From Comamonas sp. lk (GTDB lineage: Bacteria > Pseudomonadota > Gammaproteobacteria > Burkholderiales > Burkholderiaceae_C), in NCBI RefSeq assembly GCF_900564145.1, contig NZ_UOOB01000001.1:1614754-1678753 (forward strand): a stretch of DNA of 64,000 nt. The letters are read 5' to 3'. A program made the position numbers and the translations under genes. Of the stretch, positions 49,480 through 58,868 are shown piece after piece (position 1 is the stretch's first letter; the number at the start of each line of letters is the position of its first letter). Below the pieces are notes generated by a model. It had not been told where the DNA came from and ran no database searches. It saw only the letters and a program-made list of their open reading frames with translations.

Positions 49480-50685
49480 ATGGATGCTTTGATTTTTGAC
49501 CATGTTCGAACGCCGCGGGGCAAGGGCAAGCCGGATGGCGCTTTGCACGAGGTCACGCCGGTTTGGCTGGCGGCCCAGCCGCTGTTGGCCCTGCGCGAGC
49601 GCAACCAGCTCGATACCTCGGCCGTCGATGATGTGATCATGGGCTGTGTGGTCCCGGTGGGGGAGCAGGGCGGCAACGTGGGCCGCATGGCCGTGCTGCA
49701 AGCCGACTATGCACAGAGCGTGGCCGGCGTTCAGCTCAACCGCTACTGTGGCTCGGGCCTGGAGGCCGTGAGTTTTGCTGCCGCCAAGGTAATGGCAGGC
49801 CAGGCCGATATGACCATTGGCGCGGGCGTGGAGATGATGTCTCGCGTGCCCATGGGCTCGGATGGCGGGGCCTGGGCGCAAGACCCGCAGCTGGCCAGCA
49901 AGACGCATTTTGTGATGCAAGGCATTTCGGCCGATCTGCTGGCCTCGCTGCGCGGTCACAGCCGCCGCGATCTGGATGCGTATTCGGCCCAAAGCCACAG
50001 CCGCGCAGCGTTGGCCTGGGCCGAGGGGCGCTTTGATCGTTCGGTGGTTCCCGTCAAGGACTTTCTGGGTCTCACGTTGTTGGAGCGCGATGAAACCATT
50101 CGCGCCGAGACTTCGGCGGACACGCTGGCTACGCTCAAGCCCGCGTTCACCGAAATGGGCCAGAAATACGGCTACGACAGCGTGGCTTTGCAGCGCTATC
50201 CGCAGGTGGAAAAAATCGAGCACGTTCACCATGCGGGCAATAGCTCCGGCATCGTGGACGGGGCGGCCGCCGTGTTGCTGGGTTCTGCCCAGGCCGGGGC
50301 GCAGCAAGGCCTCAAGGCCCGTGCCCGCATTCGCTCCTTTGCCAGCATCGGCTCGGAGCCCACGCTGATGCTGGATGGCCCCAGCCACGCGGCACGCAAG
50401 GCGCTGCAACGCGCCCGCATGCAGGCCAGCGACATCGATCTGTGGGAGCTCAACGAAGCGTTTGCCACTGTGGTGCTGACCATGATGGAGGAACTCAATA
50501 TCCCCCACGAACGCATGAATGTGAACGGCGGCGCCATTGCCATGGGCCATCCGCTGGGTGCTACCGGCGCCATGATTTTGGGCACCGTGCTCGACGAGCT
50601 GGAGCGCACGGGCAAGCAGACGGCTCTGATCAGTCTGTGTGTGGCCGCCGGCATGGGCTCGGCCATGATCATCGAGCGCGTTTGA
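49480..50685 (+). CDS. Thiolase (side-chain beta-oxidation)
   Basis: The 401-residue thiolase has Cys90 (QLNRYCGSGLEAV), His in GGAIAMGHPLGATGA and a late Cys in ISLCVAAGMGSA. The third in-frame Met (49480) is used because it is 9 nt after GAGG. It starts the unit that also holds a hydratase/dehydrogenase and the fused ACAD, so it probably performs the last step of one beta-oxidation cycle of a steroid side chain. Confidence 0.86.
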   Translation: MDALIFDHVRTPRGKGKPDGALHEVTPVWLAAQPLLALRERNQLDTSAVDDVIMGCVVPVGEQGGNVGRMAVLQADYAQSVAGVQLNRYCGSGLEAVSFAAAKVMAGQADMTIGAGVEMMSRVPMGSDGGAWAQDPQLASKTHFVMQGISADLLASLRGHSRRDLDAYSAQSHSRAALAWAEGRFDRSVVPVKDFLGLTLLERDETIRAETSADTLATLKPAFTEMGQKYGYDSVALQRYPQVEKIEHVHHAGNSSGIVDGAAAVLLGSAQAGAQQGLKARARIRSFASIGSEPTLMLDGPSHAARKALQRARMQASDIDLWELNEAFATVVLTMMEELNIPHERMNVNGGAIAMGHPLGATGAMILGTVLDELERTGKQTALISLCVAAGMGSAMIIERV

Positions 50686-50702
50686 AACGGGAAAGTACAG
50701 TC

Positions 50703-52862
50703 ATGAATCACCACATTATTCGTTATGAAGTCGATGCCCAGGGCATCGCCACGCTGACGCTGGACTATCCCGGCAAGACCATGAACGTGATCGACCAGGC
50801 CTTCATGAACGAGCTGTCCGCCTGTATCGAGCGCATGAAGAGTGACGCCAGCGTGCGCGGCGGCATCATCACTTCGGGCAAGGACAGCTTTGTGGCCGGT
50901 GCCGATCTGCTGTCCATGGAAAGCAATATCGATGCCATGGCCGAGATGTCCGTAGCCGAGCTGCTGACTTCCTGCGCTTCCCTGTCCCAGCTGCTGCGCC
51001 AGCTGGAGAGCTTTGGCAAGCCCATGGTCGCGGCCATCAACGGCATGGCCTTGGGGGGCGGCTACGAAATCTGTCTGGCCTGCCACCACCGCATTGCGGC
51101 GGATGCACCTGGCGTGCTGGTCGGCTTGCCCGAGGTGCAAGTGGGCTTGCTGGCCGGAGCCGGCGGAACGCAGCGCCTGCCGCGCATGATCGGCATTCAG
51201 GCGTCCATGCCTTTTCTCCTGGAAGGCAAGCAGCTGCAGGCCGTCAAGGCCAAGGAGGCCGGTCTGGTCGACGAAGTGGTGGCGCCGGATCAGCTGATGG
51301 CTGCTGCCCGCCAATGGCTGCTGGCCCACGACACGGCGGTACAGCCCTGGGATGTGAAAGGCTTTCGCATTCCTGGCGGCGGCCCGCTGGATCCGCGCGT
51401 GGCTCCCGGCTTTGTGGTCGGCAACACCTTGCTGCAGGCCAAGACTTTTCACAATCTGCCGGCGCCGCTGGCCATACAGAGCTGCCTGTACGAAGGCTGC
51501 CAGCTGCCCATAGACAAGGGCTTGCGTGTGGAGAGCAAGTACCTGGCCATGCTGTCACGCGATCCGGTGGCGCGCGGCATGATTCGTACCCTGTTTGTCA
51601 ACAAGGCCAAGGCGGAAAAAGGCATGCACCGCCCCGCTGGCATAGAGACTTTCAAATGCCGCAAGCTGGGTCTGATTGGTGCGGGCATGATGGGCGCAGG
51701 CATTGCCCTGGTGGCGGCCCAGCGCGGTATCGAGGTGGTGTTGATAGATCGTGATCAGGCGGCTGCCGACAAAGGCAAGGCTTACTCGGAAAAAGCGCTG
51801 ACCAAGCTGGTGGACAAGGGCCGCCAAAGCCGCGAAAAAGCCGATGCCATCCTGGCGCGCATCACTCCGTCCACCGATTACGAACTGCTGCGTGATGCCG
51901 ATATGGTGGTTGAAGCCGTATTCGAAGACCGTGCCGTCAAGGCCGATGTGACACGCCGACTGGACGCGGTGCTGGCGCCGGACTGCGTGCTGGCCAGCAA
52001 TACCTCGGCTTTGCCCATCAGCCTGCTGGCGCAGGCCAGCAGCCGCCCCGAGCGCTTTATTGGCCTGCACTTCTTCTCGCCTGCCGACAAGATGCCGCTG
52101 GTGGAAGTGATTCGCGGCAAGCAGACCTCAGATGTGGCGCTGGCCCGGGCACTGGATTTCGTGGCCCAGCTCAAGAAGACACCCATTGTCGTCAACGACA
52201 AGCGCGGCTTTTTCACCAGCCGCTTCATAGGCGCTTTTGTCGACGATGCCATAGGTATGGTGGCCGAAGGCATTGCCCCGGCATTGATCGAGAACTGCGC
52301 CAAGCATGCGGGCATGCCCGTGGGGCCGCTGGCCATAACCGACGAGCTGTCGATCGACCTGTCCAAGCATGCCGGTGAGGCCCAGGCCAGGGAGTTTGCT
52401 GCCGAATACAAACCTGGGCGCTCGGTGCCCGTGATCAACAAGCTGTTTGAACAGGGTCGTCTGGGGCGCAAGGCCGGCAAAGGCTTTTACGACTACGACG
52501 ACAGCGGCAAGCGCCTCTGGTCCGGCCTGGCCCAGCACTATCCGCTCAAGGAGTCGCAGCCCCTGGCCCATGACCTCAAACAGCGCATTCTGTATGTGCA
52601 GGCAGTAGAGGGCGCGCGCGCCATGGAAGAGGGCGTTTTGCTGGCCCCGGCAGATGGCGACATCGGGTCGATTCTGGGTGTGGGATTCCCGGCCTATACC
52701 GGTGGGCCGTTCTGCTTTATCGATGGCGTGGGCCTGCCCCGGTTCGTGGCCGAAGCCGACAGGCTGGCCGATCTGTTTGGCGAACAACTGCGTCCGCCGC
52801 AGCTGCTGCGCGATATGGCTGCCAACGGCCAGACTTTCTACGGCAAGACCGCCAGAGCCTGA
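50703..52862 (+). CDS. Bifunctional enoyl-CoA hydratase / 3-hydroxyacyl-CoA dehydrogenase (FadJ-like)
   Basis: The 719-residue protein is an alpha-type multifunctional enzyme. The crotonase domain (about 1-190) has GGIITSGKDSFVAGADL, NGMALGGGYEICLA and LPEVQVGLLAGAGGTQRLPR with both catalytic Glu. A linker is followed by a Rossmann dehydrogenase domain (LGLIGAGMMGAGIALVAAQR near 318; SNTSALPI; GLHFFSPADKMPLVEV with the catalytic His). Two C-terminal helical repeats complete it. It performs hydration and NAD-dependent oxidation and sits between the thiolase and the oxidoreductases, giving an almost complete beta-oxidation set. Confidence 0.92.
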   Translation: MNHHIIRYEVDAQGIATLTLDYPGKTMNVIDQAFMNELSACIERMKSDASVRGGIITSGKDSFVAGADLLSMESNIDAMAEMSVAELLTSCASLSQLLRQLESFGKPMVAAINGMALGGGYEICLACHHRIAADAPGVLVGLPEVQVGLLAGAGGTQRLPRMIGIQASMPFLLEGKQLQAVKAKEAGLVDEVVAPDQLMAAARQWLLAHDTAVQPWDVKGFRIPGGGPLDPRVAPGFVVGNTLLQAKTFHNLPAPLAIQSCLYEGCQLPIDKGLRVESKYLAMLSRDPVARGMIRTLFVNKAKAEKGMHRPAGIETFKCRKLGLIGAGMMGAGIALVAAQRGIEVVLIDRDQAAADKGKAYSEKALTKLVDKGRQSREKADAILARITPSTDYELLRDADMVVEAVFEDRAVKADVTRRLDAVLAPDCVLASNTSALPISLLAQASSRPERFIGLHFFSPADKMPLVEVIRGKQTSDVALARALDFVAQLKKTPIVVNDKRGFFTSRFIGAFVDDAIGMVAEGIAPALIENCAKHAGMPVGPLAITDELSIDLSKHAGEAQAREFAAEYKPGRSVPVINKLFEQGRLGRKAGKGFYDYDDSGKRLWSGLAQHYPLKESQPLAHDLKQRILYVQAVEGARAMEEGVLLAPADGDIGSILGVGFPAYTGGPFCFIDGVGLPRFVAEADRLADLFGEQLRPPQLLRDMAANGQTFYGKTARA

Positions 52863-52950
52863 AGCCCGTGCGCCCAGGGGGATGGCGTATGCGTCATCCT
52901 CCGATTCAGACATCCTCATCCGTACAAAAACACCAACGGAGACAAGACAT

Positions 52951-54663
52951 ATGAGCGAAGTCTTTGACTACATCATCATTGGCGCGGGTTCGGCGGGCGG
53001 AACGCTGGCGGCCAGATTGACCGAAAGCGGGCAACACAAGGTGCTGCTGCTGGAGGGAGGAGCAAGCCACAAGGATTTGCTGGTCAGCATGCCATCGGGC
53101 TGGGGGCAGATGGTCAACAGCCCCAAGTATTCATGGGGCCACGAAACCGAGCCTGAAAAATACGCGGCCAACCGCTGCATCAGCCTGCCGCGTGGCAAGC
53201 GCCTTGGTGGCTCATCCTCCATCAATGGCATGGTGTATGTGCGCGGCGATCAAAGCGATTTTGATAGCTGGTCAGCCATGGGGGCCAAGGGCTGGAGCCA
53301 TGATGAGCTTCTGCCTTACTTCACACGTACCGAGGGGCAGCAGCGCAACGAAGAGGTCTTCACCCGCCCCTGGCATGGGCGCGGCGGGCCGCTGACGGCC
53401 AATAATCTGCATTCTCCGCATCCAGTATCGCTGGCCATGGTCAAGGCTGCGGTTCAGGCGGGTATGCCTGCCTGCGCAGACTTCAACAACGGTCATCCCG
53501 ATGGGGCGGGTCTGTTTCAGGTCAATCTGAAAGATGGGCAGCGCTCATCCATTGCCCGCAACGCCATAGAGCCGGCAATGCAGCGCAAGAACCTCAAGGT
53601 GCTGATGCAGGTGCTTGTCACGCGCATAGGGCTGCAAGAGCAATGCGCTCGCACGGTGCACTGGCAGGACAGCTCGGGCGGCAGCCATAGCGCGCGTGCG
53701 GCCAGGGAGGTGCTGCTATGCGCCGGCGCTCTGCAGTCGCCTCAGCTGTTGATGCTCTCCGGCATAGGCCCGGCAGCGCATCTGCGCGAGATGGGGATTG
53801 AGGTGCAGATAGACCTGCCTGGCGTGGGCGCCAATTTGCAGGATCACGCCATTGTTCCCATGTCCTGGCGTATGAAGTCGGACACGCCCAGCCTCAACAA
53901 GTCCTTGCGTGGCCTGGGCATAGGCGCATCGGTACTCAAATATCTGCTGACCCGGCAAGGAGCCATGGCCATGCCCGCCGCCGAGTTTGCTGCATGGTTC
54001 AGCAGCGATCCCTCCCTGCCGTACAACGATATTCAGCTGCACGGTCTGCCGGTGACGGGGGATATCGAGGCCTATATGCGCGATGGCAAGGACTATCGCA
54101 CCGAAGCCTTTCCCGGCATGACCATGGCGCCCTATCAGGTGCGGCCTTTCTCGCGTGGTGAGCTCAAGCTCAAAAGCGCCAGGCCGCAGGAGCTGGCCAG
54201 CGTGCGCATGAACTATCTGCACGATGAGCGCGACCGCAAGGCCTTGCTTCACGGCATGCGCGTGGCCATGAATATTGCCCGCCAGCCGGCGCTGGCCGCC
54301 TTGGTGGACGTGCAGACCCGCCCTGGCCCCGATCTGCAGCGCGATGATGAGCTGCTGGACTGGGTCTCCATGTACATGGGTTCGGGTCACCATGCCTGCG
54401 GCAGCTGCCGCATGGGCAGCGAGTCCGATGCCATGGCGGTGGTGACGCCGGATCTCAAGGTGCGGGGCGTGAAGGGGCTGCGCGTGCTGGATGCTTCGGT
54501 AATGCCGCATCTGGTTTCGGGCAATACCAATGCGGCATCGGTGGTGATTGGCGACAAGGGGGGCGATCTGGTGCTGGGCCTGCCTGCGCTGGCGGCATTT
54601 TCATCGGTTTTCCCGGCCGGGGCCGGGGAGGCGCAGAGCCTCGAGCAGGGAGTGGCGGCATGA
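52951..54663 (+). CDS. GMC-family FAD oxidoreductase
   Basis: The 570-residue flavoprotein starts with the FAD-binding DYIIIGAGSAGGTLAARL. It contains the GMC signatures RGKRLGGSSSINGMVYVRG and GALQSPQLLMLSGIGPA. The C-terminal active site reads GSGHHACGSCRMG and SGNTNAASVVIG (the latter Asn conserved). The usual HPVGTCRMG is HACGSCRMG here. GMC enzymes of this type oxidise alcohols (choline-dehydrogenase-like); the substrate may be a steroid or side-chain alcohol. The ATG at 52951 follows GGAGACAAG; the longer frame from 52654 lies inside the previous gene. Confidence 0.88.
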   Translation: MSEVFDYIIIGAGSAGGTLAARLTESGQHKVLLLEGGASHKDLLVSMPSGWGQMVNSPKYSWGHETEPEKYAANRCISLPRGKRLGGSSSINGMVYVRGDQSDFDSWSAMGAKGWSHDELLPYFTRTEGQQRNEEVFTRPWHGRGGPLTANNLHSPHPVSLAMVKAAVQAGMPACADFNNGHPDGAGLFQVNLKDGQRSSIARNAIEPAMQRKNLKVLMQVLVTRIGLQEQCARTVHWQDSSGGSHSARAAREVLLCAGALQSPQLLMLSGIGPAAHLREMGIEVQIDLPGVGANLQDHAIVPMSWRMKSDTPSLNKSLRGLGIGASVLKYLLTRQGAMAMPAAEFAAWFSSDPSLPYNDIQLHGLPVTGDIEAYMRDGKDYRTEAFPGMTMAPYQVRPFSRGELKLKSARPQELASVRMNYLHDERDRKALLHGMRVAMNIARQPALAALVDVQTRPGPDLQRDDELLDWVSMYMGSGHHACGSCRMGSESDAMAVVTPDLKVRGVKGLRVLDASVMPHLVSGNTNAASVVIGDKGGDLVLGLPALAAFSSVFPAGAGEAQSLEQGVAA

Positions 54664-56312
54664 ATGGAGTTGCGCGCTATGACTATGTGATCGTGGGCGC
54701 AGGCTCGGCCGGCGGTACCCTGGCTGCTAGGCTGACCGAAGATGGCAGGCACAGCGTGTTGCTGCTGGAGGCCGGTGACAGCACGCACCGCTCCATGTTC
54801 ATCACCATGCCTGCGGGCTGGGCGGCCACCACCTACAACCCGCGTTATTCATGGATGCACGAGACCGAACCGGAGGCCTATGCCGGCGGGCGCTGCCTGA
54901 TGATGCCGCGCGGCAAACTGGTGGGGGGCTCCTCCTCCATCAACGGCATGATTTATATCCGGGGCCACAGACAGGATTACGACGACTGGGCCGCAGCCGG
55001 CGCCACGGGCTGGTCCTGGAAGGAAATGCTGCCTTACTTTGTGGCCACCGAAGATCAGCAGCACCCGGCCAGCGCTCTGCATGGCAAGGGCGGCGTGCTG
55101 CCGGCCTACGATCTGCCCCAACCTCATCCCACCACCCGGGCGCTGATGGAGGCCGCCGTGCAGGCGGGTCTGCCGCGTGTCCATGATTTCAACGACGGCA
55201 AGGCCGAAGGCGTGGGCCTGTTTCAGTTCAATATCCGCAAGGGTCGGCGCTCTTCGGTGGCGCACAACGCCATCGAGCCTGCGCTTGCACGCAGGAATTT
55301 CCGGCTGCAGTCGCGCTGCACGGTGCAGCGCATCGTGCTGGAGGATATGCGTGCCACGGGTGTGGAGTACCGCGACCACCGCGGCGGCCTGCATCTGGTC
55401 CATGCCAACAAGGAAGTGCTGCTGTGCGCCGGTGCCATACAGTCGCCGCAGCTGCTCATGGTTTCGGGCATAGGCCCGGCGCAGCAGTTGCAGCAACTGG
55501 GCATACCGGTGGCAAGCCATGCGCCCGGAGTTGGGGAGAACCTGCAGGATCACTGCACGGCGCCGCTGTCGTGGAAGCTGCGCAGCGCGGATCAGAGCAT
55601 GAACCAGTCGTTTACCGGCATGCGCATGCTGGGCTCGCTGCTGCGCTACGGTCTGGGCCGTCAAGGGCCGCTGACCACGCCGCCGGCAGAGTTCGGCATG
55701 TATCTCAAGACCGATACCTCGCTGCCCTATCAGGACGTGCAGGTGTTTGGCCTGCCCATGAGTGCGGACCCGGCCAGCCGCAAGCATACCGGTGCAGCCA
55801 TGAGGCCCGATGCCTTTGGCGGCATGACGCTGGCCCCCTACCAGGTGCGCCCCTACTCGCGCGGCAGCATACGCCTGAAGACACCTGACGCGGCCGATCA
55901 CCCGGCGATTCGGATGAACTATCTGCATGACGAGCGCGATCGCCGCACGCTGATTCAGGCCCTGAGCTTTCTGCGCCATATGTGCCAGCAGCCTGCACTG
56001 GCGACCTTGGTGGAGCAGGAGGTGCAGCCTGGTGCCGATGTGCAAAGCGACGCGCAGTGGCTGGACTGGATCGCGCCACAGCTGGCCACGGGCTACCACC
56101 CGGTGGGAAGCTGCCGCATGGGCGCGGCAGACGATGAGATGGCGGTTTGCACGCCGGATCTGAAAGTCAAAGGCGTACAGGGGCTGCGGGTGATCGATGC
56201 CTCCGTGATGCCCAACCTGATTTGCGGCAACACCAATGCGGCCGCAGTCGCAATAGGGGCCAAAGGCGCCGACCTGGTCCTGGGTCGGCCCGCCTTGCCG
56301 GTATCGGCCTGA
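54660..56312 (+). CDS. Second GMC-family FAD oxidoreductase (tandem paralogue)
   Basis: The 550-residue protein is a near neighbour in sequence of the preceding one: YDYVIVGAGSAGGTLAARLT, then GKLVGGSSSINGMIYIRGH and CAGAIQSPQLLMVSGIGPA. Here the active-site His is in the canonical TGYHPVGSCRMG, with Asn in CGNTNAAAVAIG. It overlaps the first GMC gene by 4 nt. Tandem GMC genes suggest successive oxidations or two stereoisomers; the substrates are unknown. Confidence 0.88.
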   Translation: MNGVARYDYVIVGAGSAGGTLAARLTEDGRHSVLLLEAGDSTHRSMFITMPAGWAATTYNPRYSWMHETEPEAYAGGRCLMMPRGKLVGGSSSINGMIYIRGHRQDYDDWAAAGATGWSWKEMLPYFVATEDQQHPASALHGKGGVLPAYDLPQPHPTTRALMEAAVQAGLPRVHDFNDGKAEGVGLFQFNIRKGRRSSVAHNAIEPALARRNFRLQSRCTVQRIVLEDMRATGVEYRDHRGGLHLVHANKEVLLCAGAIQSPQLLMVSGIGPAQQLQQLGIPVASHAPGVGENLQDHCTAPLSWKLRSADQSMNQSFTGMRMLGSLLRYGLGRQGPLTTPPAEFGMYLKTDTSLPYQDVQVFGLPMSADPASRKHTGAAMRPDAFGGMTLAPYQVRPYSRGSIRLKTPDAADHPAIRMNYLHDERDRRTLIQALSFLRHMCQQPALATLVEQEVQPGADVQSDAQWLDWIAPQLATGYHPVGSCRMGAADDEMAVCTPDLKVKGVQGLRVIDASVMPNLICGNTNAAAVAIGAKGADLVLGRPALPVSA

Positions 56313-56350
56313 GCGGCTTCAGAGACGAACACCAGAACGGAGACAGAAAA

Positions 56351-58762
56351 ATGAATTTTGATTTCAGCGATGACCAGAACAGCTTGCGCAACGAGATACG
56401 CAAATTCCTAAGCAAGGAGTCCCCGCTCACACAGGCTAGAGCCGTGCTGGAAGGGCAGGATTGCTATGCCCGCAGTGTCTGGAGCGGTATGGCGCAACTG
56501 GGCGTGACGGGGCTGATGCTGCCCGAGGACTGCGGCGGTATAGGACTCGGTGCCATGGAACTGTGTGTGGTGGCCGAGGAGGTGGGGCGGCAACTGAGCC
56601 CCGTGCCCCTGTCCTCCACCATGTATCTGGCGGTGCAGGCCGTGCTGCTGGGCACCCAGGCCGACTCGGCTCAGCGCCAGCGCTGGCTGCTGCCGGTTTC
56701 CGGCGGCGCCGTGGGCTGCCTGGCCGCTGCGACCGATGGTGAATTCACGCTGGAGGGCCTGCCGCAGTTTGACGGTCATTGCCTGTCGGGCAACTGCGCC
56801 TTGGTGGCCGATGGCCTGGCCGCGCAATGGGGCGTGGCTCTGGCACGCAATGCAGTGGGCCAGCCGGTGTTGGTGGCCTTCGATATCGATGGGAGCGTGG
56901 CGCGCAAAGCGCTCAAGACGCTGGATGCGTCCAAGCCTTTTGCTTCGCTGGAATTCAACAGCACAAAGGCCGAACTGCTGGATGGCGAACTGGACAGCCT
57001 GCAAGTGCTGCAACGCGTGCGCAAGCGCGCGGCGGTGCTGCAGGCCTTCGAGCAACTGGGCGCGGCAGATGCGGCACTGGAGATGGCCAGCAGCTACGCC
57101 AAGGAGCGCAAGGCCTTCGGCCGTCCGATTGGTTCCTACCAGGGCATCAAGCACAAGCTGGCCAATCTCTATACCCAGAATCAGATGGCCCGCGCCCATT
57201 GCTACTACGGCGCCTGGGCGCTGGATGCCGACATGGCCCAGCCGCAGCCAGCTGCCGAGCTGGCTGCGGCAGCGGCGGCCGCGCGGGTGAGCGCGACTCA
57301 GGCCCTGTCCGATTCGGCGCAGGAGAATCTGCATACCCACGGCGGCATGGGCTACACCTGGGAGCTTGATTGCCATCTGTTTTATCGCCGTGCACGCCAG
57401 CAGGCCGTAGAGCTGGGCAGCATCCATGCCTGGCGCGAACAACTGGCCCAGGCGCTGGAGCAGCGCATGAGCCATGCGCCGAAGGTCAATCGTCTGTCCA
57501 AGCCAGGTAGCGAAGACTCCCAGTCCATGGACTTTGACGATACGGCCGAGGAAGCCGATTTCCGCGCCGAATGCCGGGCCTGGCTGCAAGCCCAGGCGCA
57601 GCCCAAGCTGAGCGCCGATGACTTCTTTGGTCGCGGCATGACGGCGCAGCAGCGCATGGACGCCGCCCGTGAATGGCAGGGCAAGAAGGCGGCTGCCGGC
57701 CTGGGGGCGATTACCTGGCCCAAGGCCCTGGGTGGCCGTGGCGGCACGCCCATGCAGGAGCTGATCTGGCGTCAGGAGGAGGGCCAGTTTCTGGTACCCA
57801 CCGGCATGTTCAATGTCAGCATCGGCATGGTGCTGCCATCGGTGATGGCCCACGCCAGCCCCGAGGTGCTGGGTCTGCATGTGGCTCCAGCCCTGGCCGG
57901 CAAGAATCTGTGGTGCCAGTTGCTGAGTGAGCCCGGTGCGGGCTCCGATCTGGGCATGGTGCGCACCCGCGCCGAGCGCTGCACGGACGGGCGAGAAGGC
58001 TGGCTCATCAATGGCCAGAAGGTCTGGACTTCGCTGGCGCAGTTTGCCCAGTTCGGACTGGTGCTGACGCGCACCAATCCGCAGGCTTCCAAGTTCGAAG
58101 GACTGTCCACGTTTTTCCTGGACATGCAATCGCCGGGTATCAGCGTGCGCCCTATTCGGCAGGCCGGTGGCGAGTCGGAGTTCAACGAGGTGTTCTTCGA
58201 AGACGTGTTTGTGCCCGATAGCCAACGGGTGGGCAAGCTGGGCGGCGGCTGGAGGGTGACCTTGACCGGTTTGATGTCGGAGCGCCTGGCCATAGGCGGC
58301 GTCATGCCTGCCGACCTGTGGCGCACCATGGGCGGGATGCTGCGCGATGCACGCTTTCTGGGAGACAGCGCTCTCAAGGATGGACGGCTGCGCGAACGCT
58401 GGGCCGATCTCTACCTCAAGGAGCAGGCGCTGTGGCTGTTGCAATGCCGTGCGCTGACGGCCTTGAGCAAGGGGCGTCAGCCGGGCCCGGAAATGAGCGG
58501 TGCCAAAAACGTGGCGGCCAGCGCCTTGCAGGCTTTCAGCTACTTTGCGATGGATTTGCTGGGCGAGCGCGGGGTGCTGGCCGCCAGTGAACTCGGTGAG
58601 CGTTTTGACATCGTCGAGCGTCTGTGGTTTGGCTCGGCCGGCATGCGCATTGCCGGCGGCACCGACGAAGTGGTGCTCAACAGCATTGGCGAGCGCGTCC
58701 TGGGTCTGGCCGCCGAACCCAAAGCCGACAAGGATCTGCCGTTTTGCGAACTGGTGGCATAG
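56351..58762 (+). CDS. Fused two-domain acyl-CoA dehydrogenase
   Basis: The 803-residue protein joins two ACAD units in one chain. Residues 1-372 are beta-type (MNFDFSDDQNSLRNEIRKFL, then RKAFGRPIGSYQGIKH and LHTHGGMGYTWELD). After a linker with KPGSEDSQS, an alpha-type unit runs from about 393 (WCQLLSEPGAGSDLGMVRTR, then INGQKVWTSLAQ and IAGGTDEVVLNSIGERVLGL). Mycobacterial FadE34-type ACADs of cholesterol side-chain degradation have the same fused layout. The alpha part has AGGTDEV in place of YEGT. It likely oxidises a bulky steroid side-chain CoA ester in this unit. Confidence 0.9.
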   Translation: MNFDFSDDQNSLRNEIRKFLSKESPLTQARAVLEGQDCYARSVWSGMAQLGVTGLMLPEDCGGIGLGAMELCVVAEEVGRQLSPVPLSSTMYLAVQAVLLGTQADSAQRQRWLLPVSGGAVGCLAAATDGEFTLEGLPQFDGHCLSGNCALVADGLAAQWGVALARNAVGQPVLVAFDIDGSVARKALKTLDASKPFASLEFNSTKAELLDGELDSLQVLQRVRKRAAVLQAFEQLGAADAALEMASSYAKERKAFGRPIGSYQGIKHKLANLYTQNQMARAHCYYGAWALDADMAQPQPAAELAAAAAAARVSATQALSDSAQENLHTHGGMGYTWELDCHLFYRRARQQAVELGSIHAWREQLAQALEQRMSHAPKVNRLSKPGSEDSQSMDFDDTAEEADFRAECRAWLQAQAQPKLSADDFFGRGMTAQQRMDAAREWQGKKAAAGLGAITWPKALGGRGGTPMQELIWRQEEGQFLVPTGMFNVSIGMVLPSVMAHASPEVLGLHVAPALAGKNLWCQLLSEPGAGSDLGMVRTRAERCTDGREGWLINGQKVWTSLAQFAQFGLVLTRTNPQASKFEGLSTFFLDMQSPGISVRPIRQAGGESEFNEVFFEDVFVPDSQRVGKLGGGWRVTLTGLMSERLAIGGVMPADLWRTMGGMLRDARFLGDSALKDGRLRERWADLYLKEQALWLLQCRALTALSKGRQPGPEMSGAKNVAASALQAFSYFAMDLLGERGVLAASELGERFDIVERLWFGSAGMRIAGGTDEVVLNSIGERVLGLAAEPKADKDLPFCELVA

Positions 58763-58868
58763 CGGTGCCGGTTTCCAGCTGTGCTGAATCGGCGGCGTAT
58801 ATTTCCGCAGCCCCGGCTTTACCAATCAAGCGCGACCCACTAGATCGCGCCCTCCAAGGAGACAGATC

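Noticed and set aside
56408..58825. 805-codon open frame on the minus strand
   Set aside because: It mirrors the fused ACAD gene. The product is His/Gln/Leu-rich low-complexity without a domain, a known artefact of high-GC codon use. The same holds for 25881-27587, 31198-32673, 36573-38018 and other long antisense frames.
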